From: Pseudomonas sp. GV085
GTDB taxonomy: Bacteria > Pseudomonadota > Gammaproteobacteria > Pseudomonadales > Pseudomonadaceae
Direction: 5' to 3'
Length of the DNA: 64,000 bases
Assembly (NCBI RefSeq): GCF_003050925.1
Contig: NZ_QAOV01000002.1
Location: forward strand, 558,001 to 622,000
The notes under the pieces were generated by a model that was not told the origin of the DNA, made no database searches, and worked only from the letters and a program-made list of their open reading frames with translations. Both the position numbers and the translations under genes were made by a program. Of the stretch, positions 1 through 8,350 are shown piece after piece (the first letter of the stretch is position 1; every line of letters starts with the position of its first letter).

Positions 1-1
1 A

Positions 2-355
2 CATCAGGACCCTACCCACGCCAAGCGCATCGGCCAACTGATCTACGCGGCCATGCACAGCACCATTGGTGTGCCGGAGAACGATAATTTTCAGATTCTC
101 GCCGAACACGATGCGCAGCATTTCATCTTCGATCCCGGTTATCTGGGTATCAACCGCACGGACCAGTTGGTGGTGATCCAGATCACCATGAGCGAAGGCC
201 GGACCGTCGAGCAGAAAAAACTCCTCTACAAAACCATTGCCGAGAGCCTTCATGCAGAGCTGGCTGTGCGTCTGGAGGACGTTTTCATTAATCTGGTGGA
301 AGTGAAAAAAGAGAACTGGTCGTTCGGCAACGGGATTGCCCAATACGCCCTCTGA
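2..355 (+). CDS. Tautomerase family protein, 5' partial
   Basis: The reading frame is open from base 2 at the window edge to the TGA at 353-355, so the start lies upstream. The visible 117 residues resemble small tautomerases of the Tautomerase_2 type: a VPENDNFQIL segment, a central GINRTDQLVVIQIT strand and a C-terminal NWSFGNGIAQ block are typical. Family members are about 130 aa cytosolic homo-oligomers that use an N-terminal proline as catalytic base, and that residue is outside the window. The physiological substrate cannot be deduced. An ATG at 53 exists but lies inside the conserved domain and is not the start. Confidence 0.8.
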   Translation, partial: HQDPTHAKRIGQLIYAAMHSTIGVPENDNFQILAEHDAQHFIFDPGYLGINRTDQLVVIQITMSEGRTVEQKKLLYKTIAESLHAELAVRLEDVFINLVEVKKENWSFGNGIAQYAL

Positions 356-384
356 AGTTCAACCTGCAGACCCGAGAGTGACCT

Positions 385-540
385 ATGCCCCGAGTTTCCC
401 GCAAACAAGCCAGCGAAAGCCGGGGCCACCCGCTCTCGGACGAGATTCTCGAAGCCGCCCGCGCCACTCTCGTGCCGTCGAAACAAAGCGGCGCTCGATC
501 TGACTTTACGATGCCCACAGGGAGCCAAGCATGCCCGTAA
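385..540 (+). pseudogene. Possible TetR-family regulator remnant
   Basis: A 51-codon frame starts at the ATG at 385, about 30 bp after the tautomerase stop. Its first residues (MPRVSRKQASESR) look like the N-terminus of many Pseudomonas TetR repressors and are followed by an ILEAAR stretch resembling helix 1. The expected helix-turn-helix then never appears. The frame runs on to a TAA at 538, overlapping the next gene's start at 531. I read this as a decayed or internally deleted regulator. It could instead be chance coding-like sequence, since only about 25 residues carry any signal. Confidence 0.35.
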
Positions 541-1496
541 CCGTTCTGGTACTGGTTGAAACCATCAATGATTACCTGCCCATCCTCGAACATCAGGGCT
601 TCCATCTGATTCTGGCCCCGACGCCCGCCGAGCGCGCCGAAGCCATCGCTCGTCACGCCGGGCAGATCGACGCCGTCCTCACCCGCGGCCCATTGGGGCT
701 GTATGCCGATGAAATCGCCGCGCTGCCCCACCTCAAGATCATCTGCGTGATCGGCGCCGGCTATGAACACGTCGACCTGCAGGCCGCCGCCGACCGGGGC
801 ATCACCGTCACCAATGGCGCCGGGGTCAACGCCTCGTCCGTCGCCGACCATGCCATGGCGCTGCTGCTGTCGCTGGTGCGCGACATACCCCGCTGCGATG
901 CTGCCGTACGACGCGGCGAGTGGCCGAAGATCATGCGCCCTTCCCTGGCCGGCAAACGCCTGGGCATCCTTGGCCTCGGCGCGGTCGGCATGGCCATCGC
1001 CAAACGCGCCGGCGCCGGTTTCGACATGAGCATTTGCTACCACAATCGCCAGCTTCGCAGCGATGTGCCCTACACCTTCTGCTCGACCCCGACCGAACTT
1101 GCGCGTACCTCGGACTTCCTGATCGTCGCCACGCCCGGCGGCCCGGCCACCAGGCATCTGGTCAATCGCCAGGTGCTCGACGCGCTGGGCCCCAAGGGGT
1201 TTATCGTCAATATCGCCCGGGCCAGCGTGATTGCCACCGCTGACCTGATCAGCGCCCTGGAGCAACGCCGGATCGCCGGTGCCGCGCTGGATGTATTCGA
1301 CGCCGAACCGAAGGTGCCGGATGTGCTCAAGACCCTGAGCAACGTGATCCTCACGCCCCATGTCGCCGGCCTGTCCCCGGAAGCCACCCAAGGCACCGTC
1401 GAACTGGTGGGCAAGAACCTCGTGGCGTTTTTCTCCAGCCAACCGGTGCTGACGCCAATCGACTTGCCACCCGCCACGAGCCATGTCGCCCAGTGA
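531..1496 (+). CDS. D-isomer specific 2-hydroxyacid dehydrogenase
   Basis: This 321-aa cytosolic NAD(P)-dependent oxidoreductase matches the family length. The Rossmann nucleotide motif GILGLGAVGMAI lies near residue 145. NIARASVI carries the substrate-binding arginine, a DVFDAEP segment carries the glutamate, and LTPHVAGLSPEA carries the catalytic histidine. It probably reduces glyoxylate, hydroxypyruvate or a related 2-keto acid, but the substrate is not readable from sequence. The ATG is preceded by a weak AGGGAGCC ribosome site. It sits alone between a regulator remnant and an APH-like gene, with no clear operon partner. Confidence 0.88.
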   Translation: MPVTVLVLVETINDYLPILEHQGFHLILAPTPAERAEAIARHAGQIDAVLTRGPLGLYADEIAALPHLKIICVIGAGYEHVDLQAAADRGITVTNGAGVNASSVADHAMALLLSLVRDIPRCDAAVRRGEWPKIMRPSLAGKRLGILGLGAVGMAIAKRAGAGFDMSICYHNRQLRSDVPYTFCSTPTELARTSDFLIVATPGGPATRHLVNRQVLDALGPKGFIVNIARASVIATADLISALEQRRIAGAALDVFDAEPKVPDVLKTLSNVILTPHVAGLSPEATQGTVELVGKNLVAFFSSQPVLTPIDLPPATSHVAQ

Positions 1497-1640
1497 CGGC
1501 GATTCAAACAGCTGTATCAAAAACAATGATTGGCCGGCAACACGCTCGCCTATAAGAGCCATTCGCGGTTGTGGGTGCGCCATGTGGGCATTAGATTAGC
1601 CAATAGTTTAAGGCCTCCAGAATAAGCAGAAGGGATAAGC

Positions 1641-2708
1641 ATGGCGCTTAATGACCAGTCCACCCGTATCCGCACCGGCGAAGAACTCGATGCCAGCCTG
1701 ATCGATCCGTACCTCAAGGCCCATATTCCGGGGATCAGCGGCTTGCCACGGATCAGCCAGTTTCCGGGCGGCGCTTCCAACCTCACCTACCTGCTGGAAT
1801 ACCCCGAACAGGAATTCGTCCTGCGTCGCCCCCCCTTTGGCCACAAGGCCAAGTCGGCCCACGACATGGGCCGTGAATTCCGCATCCTCAATCAACTGCG
1901 CGACGGTTTTCCGTACTGCCCGAAAGCCTATGTGCACTGCACCGACGAATCGGTGATCGGTGCCGAGTTCTATGTCATGGAACGGGTCAACGGCATCATC
2001 CTGCGCTCGGACCTGCCGCCGGAACTGGGCCTGGATCCGGAGAAAACCGAAGCCTTGTGCAAGAATTTCATCGACAAGTTCGTGGAATTGCATCGAGTCG
2101 ACTACAAGGCCTACGGCCTGGGCGACCTGGGCAAACCCGAAGGTTACGTGGCGCGGCAAATCAAAGGCTGGAGCGATCGCTACGAAAAAGCCCTGACCCC
2201 CGATGCGCCACAATGGGCAACGGTCAAAGCCTGGCTCAACGACAAGATGCCGGCCGACCATCCGACCTCCAGCATCGTGCACAACGACTACCGCTTCGAC
2301 AACGTGATCCTCGACCCGAACAACCCGATGCAGATCATCGGCGTGCTCGACTGGGAACTGACCACCCTGGGCGATCCGCTGATGGACCTGGGCAACACCC
2401 TCGCCTACTGGATCGAAGCCGATGACCCGGCGCCGGTGCAGATGATGCGCCGCCAGCCAAGCCACGCGCCGGGCATGCTGACCCGCCGCGAATTCGTCGA
2501 CTACTACGCCGAACGCTCAGGCATCCGCATCGACAATTTCGACTTCTACTACACCTACGGCCTGTTCCGCCTGGCCGGCATCGTGCAGCAGATCTACTAC
2601 CGCTTCTACCACGGCCAGACCCAGGACAAACGTTTCGCGCAGTTCATCCACATGAACAAGCTGCTGGAGCAGATGAGCTTGCAGGTCATCAACAAATCCA
2701 GCCTGTAG
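1641..2708 (+). CDS. APH-like phosphotransferase family protein
   Basis: This 355-aa protein has the aminoglycoside-phosphotransferase/choline-kinase fold seen in ACAD10/11-associated kinases. FPGGASNLTYLL near residue 47 is the nucleotide loop, HNDYRFDN near 215 is the Brenner-type catalytic loop, and GVLDWELTTLGDP near 235 carries the metal-binding Asp. In pseudomonads such genes often sit with SDR and acyl-CoA dehydrogenase genes, and an SDR follows here 133 bp downstream. The natural substrate is unknown; an antibiotic-resistance role is not implied. An AGAAGGGATAAGC ribosome site precedes the ATG. The TAG stop (2706-2708) lies inside a REP element. Confidence 0.85.
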   Translation: MALNDQSTRIRTGEELDASLIDPYLKAHIPGISGLPRISQFPGGASNLTYLLEYPEQEFVLRRPPFGHKAKSAHDMGREFRILNQLRDGFPYCPKAYVHCTDESVIGAEFYVMERVNGIILRSDLPPELGLDPEKTEALCKNFIDKFVELHRVDYKAYGLGDLGKPEGYVARQIKGWSDRYEKALTPDAPQWATVKAWLNDKMPADHPTSSIVHNDYRFDNVILDPNNPMQIIGVLDWELTTLGDPLMDLGNTLAYWIEADDPAPVQMMRRQPSHAPGMLTRREFVDYYAERSGIRIDNFDFYYTYGLFRLAGIVQQIYYRFYHGQTQDKRFAQFIHMNKLLEQMSLQVINKSSL

Positions 2709-2728
2709 GAGCGAGCTTGCTCGCGAAG
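2704..2728 (+). repeat. Single REP element, GTAGGAGCGAGC type
   Basis: One copy of the abundant TGTAGGAGCGAGCTTGCTCG palindrome, fused to the end of the phosphotransferase gene and supplying its TAG stop. No clean inverted partner follows; a degraded GCTCGCTC remnant may be present around 2743. Confidence 0.85.
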
Positions 2729-2841
2729 GTCGTAAACGATAACGCTCGCTCACTGACCAACGCAGCAAGCCCGCCCACAAGATGTCACTCGCCACCCCCC
2801 GGCATTTGACTCAACAACAAGACTTTTCATAAGGGAATCCC

Positions 2842-3609
2842 ATGTCCAAGACTCAGTTGTTCGACCTCGACGGCAAGATCGCTTTCGTCTCCGGCGCCAG
2901 CCGTGGCATCGGTGAAGCCATCGCCAAACTGCTGGCCCAGCAAGGCGCCCACGTGATCGTCTCCAGCCGCAAACTCGAAGGCTGCCAACACGTCGCCGAC
3001 GCGATCGTCGCCGCCGGCGGCAAGGCCACCGCCATCGCCTGCCACATCGGCGAAATGGAACAGATCAGCCAGGTCTTCGCCGGCATCAAGCAACAGTTCG
3101 GCCGCCTCGACATCCTGGTCAACAACGCCGCGACCAACCCGCAGTTCTGCAACGTGCTGGACACCGACCTCAGCGCCTTCCAGAAAACCGTCGACGTGAA
3201 CATCCGCGGCTACTTCTTCATGTCGGTCGAAGCCGGCAAGCTGATGCGCGAAAACGGCGGCGGCAGCATCATCAACGTCGCCTCGATCAACGGTGTATCG
3301 CCAGGCATCTTCCAGGGCATCTACTCGGTGACCAAGGCCGCCGTGATCAACATGACCAAGGTGTTTGCCAAGGAATGTGCGCAGTTCGGGATTCGGTGTA
3401 ATGCGTTGTTGCCGGGGCTGACCGATACCAAGTTTGCTTCGGCGCTGGTGAAGAATGAGGCGATCTTGAATACTGCGTTGCAGCAGATTCCGCTCAAGCG
3501 CGTGGCGGATCCGAGTGAGATGGCGGGGGCGGTGTTGTATCTGGCGAGTGATGCTTCGAGTTATACGACTGGGGTTTCGTTGAATGTGGATGGTGGGTTC
3601 TTGTCTTGA
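2842..3609 (+). CDS. SDR family oxidoreductase, intact copy
   Basis: This 255-aa classical short-chain dehydrogenase has the cofactor motif SGASRGIGEA (residues 17-26), the NNAA motif at 94-97 and the catalytic triad Ser148, Tyr161 and Lys165 (YSVTK). The full family length is present, with a C-terminal DGGFLS. The substrate is unknown. The 5' half uses strongly C-ending codons, whereas from about 3355 onward codons end mainly in T or G, a sharp change within one gene. The 3' part from about 3037 is duplicated 1945 bp downstream as a pseudogene. A strong hairpin terminator follows the stop. Confidence 0.92.
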   Translation: MSKTQLFDLDGKIAFVSGASRGIGEAIAKLLAQQGAHVIVSSRKLEGCQHVADAIVAAGGKATAIACHIGEMEQISQVFAGIKQQFGRLDILVNNAATNPQFCNVLDTDLSAFQKTVDVNIRGYFFMSVEAGKLMRENGGGSIINVASINGVSPGIFQGIYSVTKAAVINMTKVFAKECAQFGIRCNALLPGLTDTKFASALVKNEAILNTALQQIPLKRVADPSEMAGAVLYLASDASSYTTGVSLNVDGGFLS

Positions 3610-3625
3610 ACGACTTCACTGGATG

Positions 3626-3660
3626 AACAAAAGGCAGTCTCTGACTGCCTTTTGTTATTT
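3626..3660. terminator. Bidirectional hairpin terminator, copy 1
   Basis: A 14-bp perfect stem (3626-3639 with 3643-3656) has a 3-nt loop, with T-rich sequence on the plus side and A-rich sequence on the minus side. It separates the plus-strand SDR gene from the convergent minus-strand Ig-like gene. An identical hairpin lies 1945 bp downstream. Confidence 0.85.
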
Positions 3661-3781
3661 GCCGTCGATAAATGACATAGGTGAATCCGGCGGATCGATA
3701 TTTTCCAGTGCCTAATACACCTCCAGCCCCAATAACCCTGCAGAACCTGGTGTTTATCCTTTTTCCAAAAATGCACCTAAA

Positions 3782-4786
3782 TTACCAATTCCGCACATCC
3801 AAACGTAACGATGCCGTGTACGGTTTTCCATCCAGTGTCGATACTGCTGATAGTTCATACTCACCAACGCCAAATCCTACTGTGCCATACATGATCCCGG
3901 CGGCATTAGTTATGCCCGTTGTTGGCGAAGTGGCGGAGCAATCAACTGTCACTGAAACACCCGATATGGGGGAGTTGTCCGGTCCGGTAACCCGAACATG
4001 CGTGAAATAAGCACCCATCGGGATTTGCACCACGGCTGGGGGAACAGGCAGTTCCACGTATTCACCATCAATCACCCTCAAGAACCTCAGTTTATAACGT
4101 TCCAGTAATCTGTTCGTCGGTGTAAGCAGCACCGTCGTCTCTCCTTCGCTGAACAGCTTCAGCTTGAATGTTCCCGACTTCACCTGAGTTCCAGTGAGTT
4201 TCCATACGTGTGTCGGGGATGGCTGGCCAAGAGGCGGCTGGCTAACAAGATCACCCGTTACAAGACCCGGATCAGGAATCCAGTCAAGGGCCAAGGGAAC
4301 ACCCTTCAACACTTCTGCATTCTTGTAACTCAAGGTGAGTGTTTTAGTTACTCCCCCGTGGAAATCTACCCCGCTTGCCGGTATCGCAACACCGTCTAAT
4401 AATACTGTCACCTCATCCGCCAGATCGCGCGAAATCACCAGGCTTAGATGCTCCCACACCTCATCCACTTCCCGGCTGAAAAACACCAGGGTGACACGAC
4501 CGCTCTTGCCAGCCTCCGGCCTAATCTTCCAAGTGAACTTGCCATTTACGGGTTTAATCCATTCGCCAAATTTCGGCAATGCTTCGATGGTCAAACCGCC
4601 ATTCTCTGCCAGCCCCAGGTTGAGCTCCCTGGCAATTTCCAGTGGAGCCTCCACCATCACTTCGTTCTCCTGCCCACGGAGCAAAACGAGTTTAGCCCCC
4701 CGTTCCACCTTCTTGCCGTTGATCCACAACGTGGCTGGTTCCCAAGGGCTTGCTGCAGCGGTTACAGTGGTTAGTTCGGCGGTCAT
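3782..4786 (-). CDS. Ig-like repeat protein, short paralogue
   Basis: This 334-aa protein of unknown function is a compact version of the 849-aa neighbour. After about 12 unique residues it has a SPWEPATLWINGKK block (matching 205-312 of the large protein), one beta-rich module starting NLADE-like at DLADEVTVLLDG, and a C-terminal block of about 110 residues ending LDVRNW. The C-terminus, with GVSVTVDCSATSPTTGITNAAG, resembles invasin-type (Big_1) Ig domains. No signal peptide or membrane segment is visible. A good AGAAGGA ribosome site precedes the ATG. Compared with the large copy it lacks the N-terminal domain and three repeats. Confidence 0.75.
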   Translation of the reverse strand: MTAELTTVTAAASPWEPATLWINGKKVERGAKLVLLRGQENEVMVEAPLEIARELNLGLAENGGLTIEALPKFGEWIKPVNGKFTWKIRPEAGKSGRVTLVFFSREVDEVWEHLSLVISRDLADEVTVLLDGVAIPASGVDFHGGVTKTLTLSYKNAEVLKGVPLALDWIPDPGLVTGDLVSQPPLGQPSPTHVWKLTGTQVKSGTFKLKLFSEGETTVLLTPTNRLLERYKLRFLRVIDGEYVELPVPPAVVQIPMGAYFTHVRVTGPDNSPISGVSVTVDCSATSPTTGITNAAGIMYGTVGFGVGEYELSAVSTLDGKPYTASLRLDVRNW

Positions 4787-4830
4787 GACGATGATTCCTT
4801 CTCAGTGATGGACATGAAAACAGTCCGTTA

Positions 4831-4836
4831 ACTATC
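4831..4836 (-). promoter_or_regulatory. Candidate -10 element of the short Ig-like gene
   Basis: GATAGT on the minus strand, centred 34 bp downstream of the palindrome at 4858-4877. The same hexamer occurs at exactly the same spacing upstream of the 849-aa paralogue, which supports a conserved promoter layout. Confidence 0.4.
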
Positions 4837-4857
4837 AGGAAAAATCGGCACGTTGGT

Positions 4858-4877
4858 AACTGTCATAACTGACAGGT
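4858..4877 (-). promoter_or_regulatory. Lux-box-like palindromic operator, copy 1
   Basis: The core CTGTCA-TAAC-TGACAG is a perfect 6-bp inverted repeat with 4-bp spacer. It fits the CT-N12-AG layout of las/lux boxes bound by LuxR-type regulators. It lies about 72 bp before the start codon of the 334-aa gene. The same core, with a different spacer, precedes the 849-aa gene. That the element is bound by a LuxR protein is inference. Confidence 0.55.
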
Positions 4878-4981
4878 CAGCTAGAACATGGTGCGATAAA
4901 AACCCAAACTCTCGTATTAAAAGTCATATAGAGAATGAAATCAGTGCGCCACTCGACAGCGGGCTCACGCTCGTATCCAGT

Positions 4982-5554
4982 GCCTGCCACATCGGCGAAC
5001 TGGAACCGATCAGCCAGGTCTTCGCCAGCATCAAGCAACAGTTCGGCCGCCTCGACATCCTGGTCAACAACGCCGCGACCAACCCGTCGTTCGGCAACGT
5101 GCTGGACACCGACCTCAGCGCCTTCCAGAAAACCGTCGACGTGAACATCCGCCGCTACTTCTTCATGTCGGTCGAAGCCGGCAAGCTGATGCGCGACAAC
5201 GGCGGCGGCAGCATCATCAACGTCGCGTCGATCAACGGTGTCTCGCCGGGGATCTTCCAGGGCATCTACTCGGTGACCAAGGCGGCCGTGATCAACATGA
5301 CCAAGGTGTTTGCCAAGGAGTGTGCGCAGTTCGGGATTCGGTGTAATGCGTTGTTGCCGGGGCTGACCGATACCAAGTTTGCTTCGGCGCTGGTGAAGAA
5401 TGAGGCGATCTTGAATACTGCGTTGCAGCAGATTCCGCTCAAGCGCGTGGCGGATCCGAGTGAAATGGCGGGGGCGGTGCTTTATTTGGCGAGCGATGCT
5501 TCGAGTTATACGACTGGGGTTTCGTTGAATGTGGATGGTGGGTTCTTGTCTTGA
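4982..5554 (+). pseudogene. SDR pseudogene, duplicated 3' fragment
   Basis: From 4982 the sequence repeats the intact SDR gene from 3037, to the same stop codon (offset 1945 bp). It retains residues corresponding to about 66-255 of the intact protein, including NNAATN and YSVTK, but lacks the Rossmann glycine motif and the first strands, so it cannot bind cofactor. Differences from the intact copy include Q101 to S, C103 to G, G123 to R and E138 to D, and most later residues are identical. An open frame extends upstream to 4853 through unrelated sequence, but no start with a ribosome site is evident. Confidence 0.85.
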
Positions 5555-5570
5555 ACGACTTCACTGGATG

Positions 5571-5605
5571 AACAAAAGGCAGTCTCTGACTGCCTTTTGT
5601 TATTT
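5571..5605. terminator. Bidirectional hairpin terminator, copy 2
   Basis: Duplicate of the hairpin at 3626-3660 with the same 14-bp stem and 3-nt loop. It lies between the SDR pseudogene and the 849-aa Ig-like gene. Confidence 0.85.
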
Positions 5606-5726
5606 GCCGTCGATAAATGACATAGGTGAATCCGGCGGATCGATATTTTCCAGTGCCTAATACACCTCCAGCCCCAATAATCCTGCAGAACCTGGTGTTT
5701 ATCCTTCTTCCAAAAATGCACCTAAA

Positions 5727-8276
5727 TTACCAATTCCGCACATCCAAACGTAACGATGCCGTGTACGGTTTTCCATCCAGTGTCGATACTGCTGATAGTT
5801 CATACTCACCAACGCCAAATCCTACTGTGCCATACATGATCCCGGCGGCATTAGTTATGCCCGTTGTTGGCGAAGTGGCGGAGCAATCAACTGTCACTGA
5901 AACACCCGATATGGGGGAGTTGTCCGGTCCGGTAACCCGAACATGCGTGAAATAAGCACCCATCGGGATTTGCACCACGGCTGGGGGAACAGGCAGTTCC
6001 ACGTATTCACCATCAATCACCCTCAAGAACCTCAGTTTATAACCTTCCAATAATCTGTTAATCGGCGTAAGAAGCCCCGCTGCTTCTCTCTCGCTAGACA
6101 ACTTCAGCTTGAATGTTCCCGACTTCACCTGAGCTCCAGTGAGTTTCCATTCGTGCGTCATGGATAGTTGGCGAAGAGGCGGCTGGCTGACAAGATCACC
6201 CGTTACAAGACCCGAGACAGGAACCCAGTCAAGGGCCAAGGGGACGCCCCTCAACAACCCTGCGTTCTTGTAATCCAAAGTGAGTGTTTTGGCTTCCCCC
6301 CCGATGAAATCTGCCCCGCTTGCCGGTATCGCAACGCCGTCCAACAAAACTGTCGCCTCATCAGCCAGGTTGGTCGACAGCAACTTGCTGACCGGCGCCG
6401 TAATCACCGTGGTCATGCCCTCGCCCGCCAGGCTTAACTGGAAGGTGCCGCTGTTGGTCGAGCCGGTGACGCTCCAGCTGTGCACGATTTGCTTAACACC
6501 GAATGCAGGCACACTCACCACGTTGGCCACAACAAGGCCGCTTTTGATCGAGCATGTCAGCGTAACCGGATGCCCAGCGATCGGACTGCCAGCTTTGGGC
6601 GTCAGCGTAACGACCTGAGCCTGTCCCCTGAAAAACACATTGCCCCCCGCCGGTACCGGAGCGTTGGCAATCTTAACCTCCCCCTCATCCGCCAGGTTGG
6701 TCGACAACAACTTGCTCACCGCCACAGTGATCGGGCGGGTCATGTCCTTGCCCGTGAGACTCAGCTGGAAGGTCCCACTTTTGGTCGAGCCGGTGACGCG
6801 CCAGCTATGAGTTGTTTGCTCAAGGTTAAACCCAGGATCGCTCACCACATTGGCCGCATCAAGACCACTTTTGACCTCGCACGTCAGCTTCACCGGATAC
6901 CCGGCGATCGGACTGCCAGCTTTCGGCGTCAGCGTAACCACCTGAGCCTGCCCCCTGAAAAACACATTGCCACCGGGAGGAACCGCTACGCCCCCAATCT
7001 TGACGTCCGCCTCGTCCGTCAGGTTACGCGAAATGACCTTGCACACAGGCAGCGTAATGCCAGTCGTCATGTCCGCACCGTTCAACTCCAGTTTGAACGT
7101 GCCGCTGTTGGTATGGGAGTTGACTGTCCAGGTATTCTTGCCCGACGCGGTGATCACCAGATTGCCAGGTTGCACGCCCGTGAGCGGCGTGCCTGTCAGC
7201 GCCAACGGGTAGTCTTGCAGGGGGCTGCCTGGCTTGTAGGTCAGGGTGACGGTCTGCGGCTCATTCCTGAAAAACACGGCACCGTCGGCCGGGGAAGCAA
7301 CACCGCCCACCAGGACCTGATCCACTTCATCGGCCAGGTCGCGCGAAATCACCAGGCTTAGATGCTCCCACGTCATCTGCACTTCCTGGCTACAAAAACC
7401 CAGGGTGACACGACCGCTCTTGCCAGCGTCCGGCGTAATCGCCCAATGGAACTGGCCATTGACGGGCTCCACCCTCTCGCCAAAACTCGGCGATGCGCCG
7501 ATGTTTAAACCGCCATCTTCTACCAGTCCCAGATTGAGCTCCCTGGCGATCGCAGGTGGAGCCTCCACCGTCACAGCGTTCTCCTGCCCACGGAGCAAAA
7601 CGAGTTCCGCCCCCCATTCCACTTTGTTGCCATTGATCAACAACGTGGCCTGCTCCCAAGGGCTCTCCGCGTACACATTGATCGTAAATTTCTCCTCTAC
7701 CGTTGTGTCGTCATAAGGGCTGTGAACCTTTGCCGTTATCGTATGCTCCCCCGCGGTGGTAACGACATGTTCGAACTTGCTCCACCCCAGACCGGTAGTC
7801 GGCACCTTCTGCACAATATCCTCGTCGTAGTACCACTCGACCTCAACGCCCTCCAGTTCCTTGTCGGTATAAAATGAACCGATTTGAACCTCCGCAGTCA
7901 CTTTGTCCCCCACCACCGGAGCGCTGATCGGGTCACGCTTACTGAGAATGGCTCGCCGATAGTCGCCCAATTTCAATGCGACTTTACAAGGCGCGGCGGT
8001 AAATTCACTTTGCAGTTGAAGATCGAAATCGATGTCCGTTCCATTCGCCGGGCAATTCAACTTCCACTCAGTGCCCGCCGCCAGAAGCTTCTGATACGTG
8101 CCCAATTCTGGATCGGTAGTGATCGGAGAGGATCCCCCCGGAACCTGATTGAAACTCACCCCGTGATTCACCCACGGGCTATCCGCCCCGGCCGCAATCG
8201 TGAAGTCATGGTCAGCTCCGTGACAGATGTACACGGGTTCGATTCCTGTGGCTGCGGCTTTAACTTCGATGGTCAT
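5727..8276 (-). CDS. Large Ig-like repeat protein, 849 aa
   Basis: A modular beta-rich protein of unknown function. Residues 1-200 form a unique N-terminal region with an HTITAKVHSP Ig-like strand near 178. Residues 205-312 form the SPWEQATLLINGNK block. Four tandem modules of about 100 residues follow (313-417, 418-526, 527-635, 636-735). Each starts LADE or LTDE and contains SGTFxLxL before its end. A C-terminal Big_1-like block (742-849) is nearly identical to that of the 334-aa paralogue. No signal peptide, membrane helix or sortase motif is seen. The architecture suggests an adhesin-like or binding scaffold, but this is a guess. Confidence 0.78.
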   Translation of the reverse strand: MTIEVKAAATGIEPVYICHGADHDFTIAAGADSPWVNHGVSFNQVPGGSSPITTDPELGTYQKLLAAGTEWKLNCPANGTDIDFDLQLQSEFTAAPCKVALKLGDYRRAILSKRDPISAPVVGDKVTAEVQIGSFYTDKELEGVEVEWYYDEDIVQKVPTTGLGWSKFEHVVTTAGEHTITAKVHSPYDDTTVEEKFTINVYAESPWEQATLLINGNKVEWGAELVLLRGQENAVTVEAPPAIARELNLGLVEDGGLNIGASPSFGERVEPVNGQFHWAITPDAGKSGRVTLGFCSQEVQMTWEHLSLVISRDLADEVDQVLVGGVASPADGAVFFRNEPQTVTLTYKPGSPLQDYPLALTGTPLTGVQPGNLVITASGKNTWTVNSHTNSGTFKLELNGADMTTGITLPVCKVISRNLTDEADVKIGGVAVPPGGNVFFRGQAQVVTLTPKAGSPIAGYPVKLTCEVKSGLDAANVVSDPGFNLEQTTHSWRVTGSTKSGTFQLSLTGKDMTRPITVAVSKLLSTNLADEGEVKIANAPVPAGGNVFFRGQAQVVTLTPKAGSPIAGHPVTLTCSIKSGLVVANVVSVPAFGVKQIVHSWSVTGSTNSGTFQLSLAGEGMTTVITAPVSKLLSTNLADEATVLLDGVAIPASGADFIGGEAKTLTLDYKNAGLLRGVPLALDWVPVSGLVTGDLVSQPPLRQLSMTHEWKLTGAQVKSGTFKLKLSSEREAAGLLTPINRLLEGYKLRFLRVIDGEYVELPVPPAVVQIPMGAYFTHVRVTGPDNSPISGVSVTVDCSATSPTTGITNAAGIMYGTVGFGVGEYELSAVSTLDGKPYTASLRLDVRNW

Positions 8277-8323
8277 GGCGTGCTCTCGATGCTGGCAAGT
8301 GAATGATCAGGGAGGGTCATTCA

Positions 8324-8329
8324 ACTATC
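8324..8329 (-). promoter_or_regulatory. Candidate -10 element of the large Ig-like gene
   Basis: GATAGT on the minus strand, centred 34 bp from the palindrome centre at 8360.5, identical in spacing to the promoter of the short paralogue. Confidence 0.4.
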
Positions 8330-8350
8330 GGGAAAAATGGGCACGCCTGA

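Noticed and set aside
288-1583. 431-aa open frame on the minus strand
   Set aside because: Antisense to the 2-hydroxyacid dehydrogenase; composition bias only.
3681-4010. 109-aa plus-strand frame repeated at 5626-5955
   Set aside because: Its repetition only reflects the tandem duplication. It is antisense to the conserved C-terminus of the Ig-like genes and has no ribosome site.
4853-5554. Possible independent 233-aa SDR gene
   Set aside because: The upstream 40 codons match nothing, the cofactor motif is missing and the rest is a copy of the neighbouring SDR. It is called a pseudogene instead.
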